Part shown: in pieces, positions 36,932 through 46,231 of the stretch
How positions within the stretch are numbered: the first letter of the stretch is position 1
Layout of the letters: every line of letters starts with the position of its first letter
Source of the DNA: Lentzea aerocolonigenes
GTDB taxonomy: Bacteria > Actinomycetota > Actinomycetes > Mycobacteriales > Pseudonocardiaceae
Assembly (NCBI RefSeq): GCF_000974445.1
Contig: NZ_BBOJ01000007.1
Coordinates: 62,001 to 126,000 of the forward strand
DNA length: 64,000 nt
Direction of reading: 5' to 3'
Made by a program: the position numbers and the translations under genes
The notes under the pieces: generated by a model
Seen by the model: only the letters and a program-made list of their open reading frames with translations
Told to the model about the DNA's origin: nothing
Database searches by the model: none

Positions 36932-38731
36932 ATGGTTCACCGACGAACCAGCACAACCCTGGCGGCAGTCTTGGCATCAGCGTTCGCCTTCATCCCACCG
37001 GCCCAAGCCGCGAACGAGTCCATCAGCGTCAACTTCTCCGTCACCACCGGCACACCCACCTACCGCGCCTCCGGCTGGATCTACGGCATGACGGAGAACG
37101 GCACGGGGCCCGCCGACCACTTCTTCAAAGACGTCAAGTTCCGCTACATGCGGGCGGGCGGCGCCCAGCTCGACAGTCCCGGTGGCTGGGTGTCCGGCAA
37201 GTACGACCGCCGCTGGAACTCGACCAGGGCCCAGCTCCAACGCACCCGCCAGCTGGGTGGTGAGTTCATCCTGCTGGTGCACGACCTCTGGGGCGCCGAC
37301 GGGTATCCGATCTCCCGCTTCCCCGGCGACAACGGCGACTGGACCGACTACGACAACTTCCTCACCCGCGTGATCGACGACGTGCGGGCGACGGGTGCCA
37401 CCGTTCAGTGGGACCTGTGGAACGAGCCCAACATCACGGCGTTCTGGAACCGTCCGCAGTCCCAGTACTTCGAGCTGTGGCGGCGCACCTTCCAACGCGT
37501 CCGCGCGGCCTTCCCCGCGCAGCCGATCGTCGGACCGAGTCTCGCGGGCGTGCCCTCGACCGGCGGGTGGTGGACGCAGTACCTGGACTTCATCAAGTCC
37601 AGCAACACCGTTCCCGACATCATCAGCTGGCACTCGCTGCCGAGCGACCCGGTGACCAACGTGGCGGTGGCGAACCAGACGCTCGACGCGCGCGGCATTC
37701 CACACCCGCGTCCGTACCAGATCAACGAGTACGGCGCCGGCGACGAGCAGAACCCCGGTGACGGCTCGTGGTACGTCGCGCGGCTGGAACGTGCCGGCGC
37801 GGACGGGCTGCGGGCCAACTGGGCCAGCTCCGGGAACCTGCACAACGACCTCGGCAACCTGCTCGTGCGCAACGGAACCGGGCAGCACCAGCCCAAGGGC
37901 GAGTGGTGGGTCTACCGGTTCTACGGCTCGCAGACCGGACAGATCGTCTCCACGACGCCCAGCCAGTCCTACGACCCGTTCGCCACCAAGGCGAACGGCG
38001 TGGCGAAGGTGCTGGTCGGTGGTGGCGGCACGACAGGCAACGTCGCGGTCGGCCTGCAACGCCTCGACGCCACGTCCGGCATCGTGCAGAACAACCAGGT
38101 GCGGGTGCTCGTCCAGCGCATCCCGTACAACAACGGCGGTGCCGTCCAAGGTCCGGTGACCGTTCAGGACTCCGTGATGTCGTTGTCCGGCACCGGAATC
38201 ACGGTCAACGTGCCGCACAACACCCTCGAAGAGGCGTTCACCGTCACGGTGCTGCCACCGTCGAGCACCGGCTTCCAGTCCGTCGCCGCGGCCCAGCACT
38301 CCCAGCAGTGCCTGGACAACACGGACCTGAGCACGGCCGACGGCAACCAGCAACAGCAGTTCCCCTGCGAAGGCGGCGACCAGCAGCTGTGGAACTTCAC
38401 GCCGGTGCAGGGTGTCGCGGGCACCTACACCGTCGTGAACCAGCAGTCCGGCAAGTGCCTGGACACCTCGTCCACGGCGGACGGCGCCCCGGTCGTGCAG
38501 CAGACGTGCTCCCCCGGCTCGACGAGCCAGCAGTACGCGCTGCGCAAGGTCACCTACAGCGGCAACGATCCGCACGACTACCAACTCGTCGCGCGCAACA
38601 GCGGAAAGTGCGTCGACGTCAACGGGATCTCCACCGCCGCGCGCGCCCGGATCATCCAGTGGACCTGCAAGTCCGCGAACCAGAGCAGTGAGCTGAACCA
38701 GACCTGGCGGCTGTGGGGGTCGAGCTCATGA
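36932..38731 (+). CDS. secreted clan GH-A glycoside hydrolase with ricin-B lectin domain
   Basis: A 599-residue exported protein: signal peptide (1-27), TIM-barrel catalytic region (about 28-345), a beta-domain and a C-terminal ricin-B lectin (about 455-597). E165 in WDLWNEPN is the likely acid/base and E266 in YQINEYG the nucleophile, the clan GH-A pattern. It is most like GH39-type enzymes, but I cannot assign the family with certainty. ACGGAG lies 5 bases before the ATG. Two LacI-type operators precede it. The natural substrate is unknown; a hemicellulose or arabinogalactan side chain is plausible. Confidence 0.82.
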   Translation: MVHRRTSTTLAAVLASAFAFIPPAQAANESISVNFSVTTGTPTYRASGWIYGMTENGTGPADHFFKDVKFRYMRAGGAQLDSPGGWVSGKYDRRWNSTRAQLQRTRQLGGEFILLVHDLWGADGYPISRFPGDNGDWTDYDNFLTRVIDDVRATGATVQWDLWNEPNITAFWNRPQSQYFELWRRTFQRVRAAFPAQPIVGPSLAGVPSTGGWWTQYLDFIKSSNTVPDIISWHSLPSDPVTNVAVANQTLDARGIPHPRPYQINEYGAGDEQNPGDGSWYVARLERAGADGLRANWASSGNLHNDLGNLLVRNGTGQHQPKGEWWVYRFYGSQTGQIVSTTPSQSYDPFATKANGVAKVLVGGGGTTGNVAVGLQRLDATSGIVQNNQVRVLVQRIPYNNGGAVQGPVTVQDSVMSLSGTGITVNVPHNTLEEAFTVTVLPPSSTGFQSVAAAQHSQQCLDNTDLSTADGNQQQQFPCEGGDQQLWNFTPVQGVAGTYTVVNQQSGKCLDTSSTADGAPVVQQTCSPGSTSQQYALRKVTYSGNDPHDYQLVARNSGKCVDVNGISTAARARIIQWTCKSANQSSELNQTWRLWGSSS

Positions 38732-38805
38732 CCTTCTCCCCTCGGGAGTTCGGCTGAGCCGCACGGAGCAACGTCACCGGTCCGAGCGGTCTTGAGAGGT
38801 AGCGA

Positions 38806-38833
38806 CCGAACGGCGCTTGTCGGCGCCGTTCGG
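38806..38833 (+). terminator. hairpin between lectin hydrolase and GH9 genes
   Basis: CCGAACGGCGC / GCGCCGTTCGG, an 11-bp perfect stem with loop TTGTCG, lies 75 bases after the stop at 38731. It probably terminates the upstream transcript, although an operator role is possible because it sits just before the GH9 promoter region. Confidence 0.55.
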
Positions 38834-38850
38834 GTCGCCCTACGGTCATG

Positions 38851-38864
38851 TGGGAGCGCTCCCA
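38851..38864. promoter_or_regulatory. CebR/CelR operator TGGGAGCGCTCCCA upstream of GH9
   Basis: An exact copy of the 14-bp cellulose-response box at 2820-2833, placed 36 bases before the GH9 start. It links this cellulase to the LacI regulator at 1142. Confidence 0.85.
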
Positions 38865-38900
38865 GAAGCCCCGTCGACGAGGACGGAGAACCTCACAGAC

Positions 38901-41483
38901 ATGAGATCGCACCCATCACGTCTACTCACCGCGGCAGTGCTCGCGGTGTTGACTGCGACCTCACTCCAGTTCGCGGGCACCGCCGCGGCAGCGGAGTACG
39001 AGCGCGTGCTGAACGGAAAGTTCGACAGCGGCTCCGCCGATCCCTGGTGGAGCAGCGCCGGCGTGACCAACCGCGTGACCGGTGGCGAGCTGTGCGCGGC
39101 CGTCACCGGAGGAACCACCAACCCGTGGGACGCACTGATCGGCCAGAACGGGATCCCGTTCGAGAGCGGGCAGTCCTACACCTTCTCGTTCGACGCCTAC
39201 GCGACCACCGCGCAGACCGTCGCCGCCGCGGCGGGTGAGAGCGTGAGCCCGTACCGCGGGATCGCCAAGCAGGACTTCGCGCTCACCACGGCCAAGCAGC
39301 ACTTCACGTTCACCTTCACGTCCACTCTGGACTTCCCGGACGCGGGCAACGGCCAGGTCGCCTTCCAGCTGGGCGGTCAGACGTTCGCCAACACCATCTG
39401 CGTGGACAACGTCTCGATGATCGGCGGCGTGAAGCCACCCGGTGGCGTCAACCCAAACCCCACCAAGAAGGTCCAGGTCGACCTGGTCGCGTACGTGCCG
39501 GGCCTGCCCAAGCGCGCGACGCTGGTCTCCACCGCCACCACGGCGCAGCAGTGGACCCTCAAGAACTCCGCGGGCGCGACGGTGGCCACCGGTCAGACCG
39601 CGCCCAAGGGAGCGGACGCCACCTCCGGCGACTCGGTGCACCTGATCGACTTCTCGTCGTTCGACACGCCGGGCACCGGGTACACGCTGTCCGTGGGCGC
39701 GGACAGCAGCTTCCCGTTCGACATCTCCGCCGACCCGATCAAGAAGCTGCGCTACGACTCGCTGGCGTTCTTCTACCACCAGCGCAGCGGCACGCCGATC
39801 GACGCGCAGTACGTCGGCAGCGAGTACGCGCGCCCGGCCGGTCACGTCAACGTCGCGCCGAACCAGGGCGACAACAACGTGCCGTGCCGCGCGGAGATCT
39901 CGTGCGGGTACACGCTCGACGTGCGCGGCGGCTGGTACGACGCGGGCGACCAGGGCAAGTACGTGGTCAACGGCGGCATCGCGGCCTGGCAGCTGCTCAA
40001 CTCCTACGAGCGGGCGGTCCGGCTCGGTGACGCGTCGGCGTTCCGCGACGGCACGCTGGCCATTCCGGAGAAGACCAACGGCGTGCCCGACCTGCTCGAC
40101 GAGGCGCGCTGGGAGGTCGACTTCCTGCTGAAGATGCAGGCGCCGGACGGCATGGCGCACCACAAGATCCACGATGCGGCGTGGACGGCGCTGCCCACCC
40201 GTCCCGAACTGGACGACCAGCCGCGCAGGCTGTCCGCGACCAGCACCGCGGCGACGCTGAACCTGGCCGCCGTCGCCGCCCAGGCGTCCCGGCTCTGGCG
40301 CGACATCGACGCGACGTACTCGGCGAAACTGCTCGCGGCGGCGCGCAAGGCGTACACCGCGGCCAAGGCCAACCCGGCCAAGCTCGCCGACCCCAACGAC
40401 AACGTCGGCGGCGGCGCGTACGACGACAAGACGGTGACCGACGAGTTCTACTGGGCCGCCGCAGAGCTGTACACCACCACCGGTGACAGCTCCTACCGGG
40501 CCGACGTGACCTCGTCGCCGCACTACAAGGCCGCCGGTCTCACCAGGGCGGGCTTCTACTGGGGCGGCACGGCGCCACTGGGTGACATCACGCTCGCCGT
40601 GGCACCCAACGGTCTTCCCGCTGCCGACGTCACCGCGATCAAGTCGGTGTTCGCCTCCGTGGCGGACCAGCACCTCACGGCCATGGGGCAGATGGGCTAC
40701 GCCACGCCGTACGACAACAGCGCCGACGGCTACGTCTGGGGCTCGAACTCGGCGGTGCTGAACAACGCGCAGGTCCTCGCGCTGGCACACGACTTCACCG
40801 GTGCCGCGAAGTACCGCGACGGCGTGTTCGAGGCGCTGCACTACCTGCTGGGCCGCAACCCGCTGAGCACCTCGTACGTGGCGGGCTACGGCGACCAGGC
40901 GGTCCGCAACGTGCACCACCGGTTCTGGGCGAAGCAGAACGACGCGACGCTGCCGATCGCGCCGCCCGGGTCCCTGTCCGGCGGCCCGAACAGCGCGCTG
41001 CAGGACCCGGTGGTCCAGCGGCTGCTCGTCGGCTGCCCGCAGCAGAAGTGCTGGGTGGACGACATCGGCGCCTACTCGGTGAACGAGGTGGCGGTCAACT
41101 GGAACTCCGCGCTGGCCTGGGTGACCGGCTGGGCGGCGGAGAAGTCCGGCAAGCCCACCACGCCGCCGCCGTCGGACTGCGAGGTCAAGTACGACGCCAC
41201 CAAGTGGCAGGGCGGCCTGTCCGCGCACGTGGCGCTGAAGAACACCGGCACCACCGCGTGGACGTCGTGGAAGCTCGCGTTCTCCTTCCCCGGCACGCAG
41301 AAGGTCACCACCGGGTGGTCGGCGAACTGGAACCAGAGCGGCCGTGACGTGACCGCGACGAACATGTCGTGGAACGGCCAGGTCGACCCCGGCAAGTCCG
41401 TCTACATCGGATTCAACGCCTCCGGCGGTGGAGACGACCCGAAGACCTTCACCATCAACGGCAAGACCTGCAAGACCGGCTGA
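38901..41483 (+). CDS. secreted GH9 endoglucanase with CBM4-like and CBM2 modules
   Basis: An 860-residue cellulase. Signal peptide (about 1-33), an N-terminal CBM4/9-like beta-sandwich (about 35-180), a CelD-type Ig-like domain (about 190-280), a GH9 (alpha/alpha)6 barrel (about 285-755) and a C-terminal CBM2 (about 765-860). The catalytic Asp cluster is in GGWYDAGDQGKYV and the acid Glu in YSVNEVAVNWNSAL. This is the architecture of theme-C GH9 enzymes. The ATG is 36 bases after the CebR/CelR box, so expression should be induced by cello-oligosaccharides. A strong hairpin follows the stop. Confidence 0.95.
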   Translation: MRSHPSRLLTAAVLAVLTATSLQFAGTAAAAEYERVLNGKFDSGSADPWWSSAGVTNRVTGGELCAAVTGGTTNPWDALIGQNGIPFESGQSYTFSFDAYATTAQTVAAAAGESVSPYRGIAKQDFALTTAKQHFTFTFTSTLDFPDAGNGQVAFQLGGQTFANTICVDNVSMIGGVKPPGGVNPNPTKKVQVDLVAYVPGLPKRATLVSTATTAQQWTLKNSAGATVATGQTAPKGADATSGDSVHLIDFSSFDTPGTGYTLSVGADSSFPFDISADPIKKLRYDSLAFFYHQRSGTPIDAQYVGSEYARPAGHVNVAPNQGDNNVPCRAEISCGYTLDVRGGWYDAGDQGKYVVNGGIAAWQLLNSYERAVRLGDASAFRDGTLAIPEKTNGVPDLLDEARWEVDFLLKMQAPDGMAHHKIHDAAWTALPTRPELDDQPRRLSATSTAATLNLAAVAAQASRLWRDIDATYSAKLLAAARKAYTAAKANPAKLADPNDNVGGGAYDDKTVTDEFYWAAAELYTTTGDSSYRADVTSSPHYKAAGLTRAGFYWGGTAPLGDITLAVAPNGLPAADVTAIKSVFASVADQHLTAMGQMGYATPYDNSADGYVWGSNSAVLNNAQVLALAHDFTGAAKYRDGVFEALHYLLGRNPLSTSYVAGYGDQAVRNVHHRFWAKQNDATLPIAPPGSLSGGPNSALQDPVVQRLLVGCPQQKCWVDDIGAYSVNEVAVNWNSALAWVTGWAAEKSGKPTTPPPSDCEVKYDATKWQGGLSAHVALKNTGTTAWTSWKLAFSFPGTQKVTTGWSANWNQSGRDVTATNMSWNGQVDPGKSVYIGFNASGGGDDPKTFTINGKTCKTG

Positions 41484-41490
41484 CCGGACA

Positions 41491-41524
41491 CCGCCGGGGA
41501 CGGCTCACCCGCCGTCCCCGGCGG
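41491..41524. terminator. bidirectional hairpin between convergent genes
   Basis: A perfect 14-bp stem (CCGCCGGGGACGGC / GCCGTCCCCGGCGG) with a 6-base loop fills the 42-base gap between the GH9 stop and the stop of the minus-strand AfsR-like gene. Confidence 0.85.
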
Positions 41525-41525
41525 T

Positions 41526-44500
41526 TCACCGGGACAGTCTTTCCCGCACCACAACGGCTTCCGGCATGCGCAGGGCGTCGTAGATCGGCAACGCGGCGGT
41601 CCAGAGCCGGCGTGCCTCGGCGAGTTCGCCGGTGCGTTCCCGCGCGACCGCCATCGCGTCCAGCGACAGGGCTTCCTGCTCGCGGTCCTCCATCTCCCTG
41701 GCGTGGGCCAGCGCCTGTTCGTGACACACGAGAGCTTCGGCGAACCGGCCGGACGCGCACGCCGCGCGGCCACGTCCGTTGAGAGCGGCGCACTCGAGCT
41801 TGCGGTCGCCGAGCTTCACGGCGAGCGTCTCCGCCTGCTGGTGCAGAATTGCCGCCTCCTGATGTCGCCCCATGTGCTCGTGGGCGTCACCGAGGTTGAT
41901 GAGCACCTCCGCCTCGCCGACGGGATCACCGATCTCGCGGAACACCGTGATCGCGTGCCCGTGGTGTTCGAGCGCCTCGTCGTGACGGCCCCACTGCGAA
42001 CAGATCCGGCCGAGCTCCGTGTGCGCCACCGACTCGGCCGCGCGGTCGCCGATGTCGTGCAGGATCCGCAACGCGCGCTGGTGGTGGTCGTGCGCTTCCT
42101 CCAGCCGTCCCTGACTCTGCAGGACGGTGCCGAGGTCGTTGAGGATCCGTCCCTGCCCGACCCGCTTGCCGATCTCCGCGTAGATCTCGGCCGCCTGCCG
42201 GTAGCACTCCACGGCCTCGTCGCGCCTGCCGAGGCTGTACTGCACCTGCCCGATGCTGGCCAGTGCGACGGCCTCCTGGCCGCGGTCGCCCGTCTTGCGG
42301 CCCAGGGCCAGTGCCTGGCCGTAGGTGGCGAGAGCGTCGTGGTAGTGGCGGACCCGGCTTTCGTGGTGGCCCAGCTCTTGCAGCGTCTGAGCCTCCCCCT
42401 GCGGGTCCCCGAGGCTCCGGAACAGCCGCAGCGCCTGGCGGTAGTGCTCCCCGGCCTCGCTGTAGGCACCGGAGCGGGCGTGCGCGCGCCCGAGTTCCAG
42501 CAGGGCACGGGCCTGATCACCGAAGTCCTCTGCCGCCGAGAGTGCGCGCTGGTGCACCGAGAACGCGTCGGTGTTGTGGTAGCCGACGGTGAGGTGCCCC
42601 GCTATCGCCTGGGCGATCCTGACGGCGTAGCCGACGAGCTCACCAGCCGCCGTCCGCGTGATCGCGACGAAGGTGAGCCGTTCGGTGTCCAGCCAGGTTT
42701 TCGCGGCCTCGGCCGTGAGTGGCGGACCAGCGGTCTCGCCGCGGCGCCGCTTCTCGTCCGGGTAGAGGACGTCCACGGCGGCCAGGGCACCGGTCAGGTA
42801 GTGCTCGTAGAGGTTCTTCAACGCGACCTGGCGGTCGAGTTCGGTGAGCCGCTGTCCGGCGCGCTCCCGGGCGAAGACGCGCAGGAGGTCGTGCATGGTC
42901 CAGCGGCCCGCGCCGGACCGCTCGACGAGATGGGCGCCGTGCAGGACGTCGAGCAACGACCGGGCGTCCGCGCCGGCGAGCGCGGAGACGGCGGCGGTGT
43001 CGGTGTCGCGGCCGGGATGCAGGCCCAGCAACCAGAACAGCCGGTTCGCGGCCTCCGGCAGGTGCCGTTCGGACCAGGAGAACACGGCGCGCACCGCGGT
43101 GTCGGCGTCGGCACCGGCCTCCAGGCTGTCCAGCCGGCTGCGCTCGTCGGCGAGGTCGTCGAGGCCGACGCGTCCGCGTCGCGCCACGAGCTCCGCCGCG
43201 ATGCGCAGCGCCAGCGGAAGCCTGGCGCACTGCGCCGCGAGGTCGTCGAGCTCCGCCGGGGTGGCCACCCCGGCGCCGATCAGCAGCCGGAGTAGTGCGG
43301 CCGCCTCCTCGGCACCGAGCACGTCCAGCCCGACGCGGCCCGCCCCGTCGCGAGCCACCAACCCCACGAGGTCGTCGCGACTGGTCACCACGACCGTGCT
43401 GTCCGGTCCGGCCGGAAGCAGCGGACGAACGTGCGCGGCGTCGCGCGCGTTGTCGAGCACCACGAGGATCCGCTTGCCCGCGGTCAGGCTCCGGAAGAGC
43501 GCGACCTGGGCCTGCGGGGAACCGGAGATCTGGTCGGCGGTGGCGCCGAGAGCGGTCAGGAACCCGAACAGCGCCTCCTCCGGCGGCAGCGCACCCGCGG
43601 GGTCGAAGCCGCGCAGGTCGACGTGGAGCTGCCCGTCGGGGAACCGGTCGGCGACGTGATGCGCCCAACGAACCGCCAGCGCCGTCTTGCCCACGCCCGC
43701 CGTGCCGCAGACCGCGACCACGGCGACCGTGCCTCGTCGCGCGGCGGCGACGGCGTCGAGGGCCGCGAGCTCGGCCTGCCGTCCGGTGAAGCCCGCCACC
43801 ACGGGCGGCAGCTGCGCCGGGCGCGGAGCGGCTGCCGCGGGCGCGACCAGCAGCCGGGCGTCGTGCGCGAGGATCGCCTCCTGGATGCCCGTCAGCACCG
43901 GTGACGGTTCCACACCGGAGTGCTCGACGAGCCCGCGGCGCGCTCGCTGGAACGCCTCCAGGGCGTCCGCCTGGCGGCCCGCGCGGTACAGGGCCGTCAT
44001 CAGCTGTCCCCACAACCGTTCGTTGCCGGGATGGACGGCCGTGAGATCCGCCAGCTCGGTGACCAGCTCCGCTCCCGCCCCGGCAGCCAGGTCGGCATCC
44101 ACCCGGCCCTGCACGGCGTCGAGACGCAGGCCGTCGAGCCGGGTCCGCTCCGCCTCCAGCGCGGCGATCCCGTCGAACTCGTGGTACGCCGTCCCCCGCC
44201 ACAACCGCAGCGCGGCGGTCAACCGCTCGTGCGCGAGAGGGATCGCGCCGTCCGCCAGAGCCGCGCGCCCTTCCCTCGCGAGCCGCTGGAACCGGACCGC
44301 GTCAACGACGTCCGGCTCCAGCAGCACGTACCCCGGTGCGCGGGTCGAGATCAGCTCCGCCAGCGGCCCCACGCCCCGGCGCAGCCTCGAGACGTAGGTG
44401 CGAACCGTCCGTTCCGCGTCGGCCGGCGGCACGGGCCCCCACAGCTCGGACACGAACATCGCCACGCTCACCGGCCGGCCCGCGTACGCCGCGAGCAGCG

Positions 44501-44612
44501 CGAGCATCGCCCGCAGTCGCGGCCCGCCGGGATCCAGCAGGGTGCCGCCCGCCTCCACCTCGAGCGGCCCCAGCACCCCGAGCACGACGTCAGGCGCCCG
44601 CTGCCCCGCCAT
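41526..44612 (-). CDS. AfsR/SARP-like regulator (BTAD, NB-ARC ATPase, TPR), second copy
   Basis: A 1028-residue STAND regulator. Winged helix (about 10-100: LGVLGPLEVEAGG...RLRAMLALLAAYAG...VRTYVSRLRRG), activation domain (about 105-255), NB-ARC ATPase with Walker A CGTAGVGKTAL and Walker B ILVVLDN, then about nine TPRs (about 690-1020). I chose the ATG at 44612 (AGGGA upstream) because the frame further upstream overlaps the lectin gene and lacks protein character. It is a paralogue of the 28716 gene in architecture. It lies downstream of the lectin gene, separated by a strong hairpin, so it probably has its own promoter. Targets are unknown. Confidence 0.9.
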   Translation of the reverse strand: MAGQRAPDVVLGVLGPLEVEAGGTLLDPGGPRLRAMLALLAAYAGRPVSVAMFVSELWGPVPPADAERTVRTYVSRLRRGVGPLAELISTRAPGYVLLEPDVVDAVRFQRLAREGRAALADGAIPLAHERLTAALRLWRGTAYHEFDGIAALEAERTRLDGLRLDAVQGRVDADLAAGAGAELVTELADLTAVHPGNERLWGQLMTALYRAGRQADALEAFQRARRGLVEHSGVEPSPVLTGIQEAILAHDARLLVAPAAAAPRPAQLPPVVAGFTGRQAELAALDAVAAARRGTVAVVAVCGTAGVGKTALAVRWAHHVADRFPDGQLHVDLRGFDPAGALPPEEALFGFLTALGATADQISGSPQAQVALFRSLTAGKRILVVLDNARDAAHVRPLLPAGPDSTVVVTSRDDLVGLVARDGAGRVGLDVLGAEEAAALLRLLIGAGVATPAELDDLAAQCARLPLALRIAAELVARRGRVGLDDLADERSRLDSLEAGADADTAVRAVFSWSERHLPEAANRLFWLLGLHPGRDTDTAAVSALAGADARSLLDVLHGAHLVERSGAGRWTMHDLLRVFARERAGQRLTELDRQVALKNLYEHYLTGALAAVDVLYPDEKRRRGETAGPPLTAEAAKTWLDTERLTFVAITRTAAGELVGYAVRIAQAIAGHLTVGYHNTDAFSVHQRALSAAEDFGDQARALLELGRAHARSGAYSEAGEHYRQALRLFRSLGDPQGEAQTLQELGHHESRVRHYHDALATYGQALALGRKTGDRGQEAVALASIGQVQYSLGRRDEAVECYRQAAEIYAEIGKRVGQGRILNDLGTVLQSQGRLEEAHDHHQRALRILHDIGDRAAESVAHTELGRICSQWGRHDEALEHHGHAITVFREIGDPVGEAEVLINLGDAHEHMGRHQEAAILHQQAETLAVKLGDRKLECAALNGRGRAACASGRFAEALVCHEQALAHAREMEDREQEALSLDAMAVARERTGELAEARRLWTAALPIYDALRMPEAVVVRERLSR

Positions 44613-44763
44613 CCAGTCCCTGTTCCACCACACCGAGAAGAGCCACCGGTCCGCCAGACCCCTCGCTGTCGCTGGCGATCCGGTGATCGTAGCGGTGTCG
44701 TGAAACCCGTTGCGGCGCAGACTGATCCGCTCAGCGGCCGTGCTCCGGTCGGCGCAGTGCGAG

Positions 44764-44802
44764 CCGTCGTGCGGCCCTGTTGGGGGCAGGGCCGCACGAC
44801 GG
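44764..44802 (-). terminator. hairpin downstream of the lectin gene
   Basis: A perfect 16-bp stem (CCGTCGTGCGGCCCTG and complement) with a 7-base loop, 16 bases past the stop of the minus-strand ricin-B gene. The 206-base gap to the AfsR-like gene holds nothing else obvious. Confidence 0.85.
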
Positions 44803-44818
44803 TTCCCCCCTCGGCCGG

Positions 44819-45340
44819 TCAGACCGGGAAGACACCGAACGCTTGGGAGACGGTGCCGTTGCAGACCCAGATCTGCACCGCGAGGCCTTCGTCGGTCCGC
44901 CCGCCGGGCACGTCGAGGCAGTGGGTCTTCGTACCCGCGACGCGAGACTTGAGCGTCACGAAGTCCGGCAGGTCCCGTCCGGCCTGCCACCGCTCGTTGC
45001 TGCTCCTGTTGCAGGGCCACTGGCCGACCGACGTCCCGTTCGCGGCTCCACCTTGCACGTCCAGGCACTTCAGCGTGACCGCGTTGCGGATCTCGAAGAT
45101 GTGGTCGTCGTGGTCGATGAAGTCCCATCGCTGGAACGCGTTGTTGCGGTCGCACTGGACCTGCACGACGACCGCGCCGTCTGCCCAAGACCCGCCCTGG
45201 GGCTGCAGGCACTTGCCGCTGACCGACGACCGGATCGTCACATCGAAGTGGTCGTCCGCCAGCGCCGGCGCGGCCGCACCGACCGTTCCCGCCACGGCCG
45301 CGACGAACGCCAGCGCTGACGTCGTGATCCGCCTTCTCAT
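44819..45340 (-). CDS. secreted single-domain ricin-B lectin
   Basis: A 173-residue exported protein: signal peptide (1-28, ending PALA) and one ricin-B/CBM13 trefoil. The three repeats carry CLQPQGG...FQRWDF, CLDVQGG...NERWQ and CLDVPGG...SQAFG; the third QxW is degenerate. There is no catalytic domain, so it is a free lectin that probably binds galactose, xylose or arabinose units of plant polysaccharide. It lies between a sigma/anti-sigma pair and an AfsR-like regulator, with hairpins on both sides. Confidence 0.88.
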   Translation of the reverse strand: MRRRITTSALAFVAAVAGTVGAAAPALADDHFDVTIRSSVSGKCLQPQGGSWADGAVVVQVQCDRNNAFQRWDFIDHDDHIFEIRNAVTLKCLDVQGGAANGTSVGQWPCNRSSNERWQAGRDLPDFVTLKSRVAGTKTHCLDVPGGRTDEGLAVQIWVCNGTVSQAFGVFPV

Positions 45341-45351
45341 TCAGCTACCTC

Positions 45352-45394
45352 CGTGAGTGACGACGCCGGATCGTTCACGGCGTCGTCACTCACG
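45352..45394 (-). terminator. hairpin downstream of the anti-sigma-like gene
   Basis: A perfect 17-bp stem (CGTGAGTGACGACGCCG and complement) with a 9-base loop, lying between the anti-sigma-like stop (45443) and the lectin start (45340). It should terminate the sigma operon and isolate the lectin gene. Confidence 0.85.
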
Positions 45395-45442
45395 ATGGCG
45401 GGCCCCGTCGACAATCCGTCGACAGTCGGTCGACACGCCCGC

Positions 45443-46231
45443 TCATTCCGAGGTGAAGCGCCCCTTGACCGTGAAGGCACCGGCCTGCCCGACGTAGCCG
45501 TCGGCGCGCGCGTCACGCTTGCCCGCGTCGTGGTTGTACTGGGCCGCGAAGGTGTGCACCCCGACCGGCATCGTGCGGCCGGGCTTGAGCTCCCAGCGGT
45601 AGATGACCGCGCCGTCGGCCTCCTTCACGGTGACCGTGAAGTCGTCGGCGGGCATGGTCTGCCACTGGCCGGTGGTCCGCACACCTCCCGTCTGCACGAC
45701 GCGCAGCTCCAGGCTGACCGCGGTGAGCGGCTGGGTGGTCTTGAACTCCACCCTGCTCTGCGCCCAGTTGGGGTGCTGGTGCAGATCGACGAAGCCCAGC
45801 GTCGACAACGGCCCGTCCGACACGGGTTTCCCGCTGAGCGGAGCCGGGTCGATCGCGGACGACGTGCTGCCGGTGGTCTGCTGGACCGGCGGGTTCGGCG
45901 CGGGCGGAGCCACGGTGCTGCCGGTGGTGCCGACAGCGGGGGTGGTGCTCGAGGTCGTGACGCTCGAGCTCGCCGTCGGAATCGTCGCGGTGTCGTCCGG
46001 AGGTGGCCCGGTCCGGACGATCGCGGCCACGGCGATGCCCGCCACGGCCAGTGCTCCCGCGGCGGCCAGACCGGCGAAGGTCACTCTGGTCCACGACCTC
46101 GCGATGCCCGGCTTCGCGGCGGACACCTCGGCTCCCGCCATGGCGCGGTCCACCCGTGCCAGCATCCGGCCGCGGTCCGGCCGGTGAGCCTCGGCGGCCT
46201 CGCGCAGCTGCCTGCTGATGCTCTCGTTCAC
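45443..46231 (-). CDS. membrane protein partner of the ECF sigma factor, probable anti-sigma factor
   Basis: A 262-residue single-pass membrane protein. A short cytoplasmic part (about 1-45: NESISRQLREAAEAHRPDRGRMLARVDRAM) precedes one transmembrane helix (about 53-75: VTFAGLAAAGALAVAGIAVAAIV), a Thr/Ser/Pro linker (about 80-130) and a C-terminal external beta-rich domain (about 135-262). The GTG start overlaps the sigma stop (GTGA). No zinc-binding HxxxCxxC motif is present, so it is not a classical ZAS anti-sigma. The outside domain could sense wall or polysaccharide ligands; that is a guess. Confidence 0.8.
   Translation of the reverse strand: MNESISRQLREAAEAHRPDRGRMLARVDRAMAGAEVSAAKPGIARSWTRVTFAGLAAAGALAVAGIAVAAIVRTGPPPDDTATIPTASSSVTTSSTTPAVGTTGSTVAPPAPNPPVQQTTGSTSSAIDPAPLSGKPVSDGPLSTLGFVDLHQHPNWAQSRVEFKTTQPLTAVSLELRVVQTGGVRTTGQWQTMPADDFTVTVKEADGAVIYRWELKPGRTMPVGVHTFAAQYNHDAGKRDARADGYVGQAGAFTVKGRFTSE

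Noticed and set aside
28716..44612. Secondary-metabolite cluster suggested by two AfsR/SARP-like regulators
   Set aside because: No polyketide, peptide, terpene or other biosynthetic gene occurs in the window; the neighbours are carbohydrate-active enzymes.
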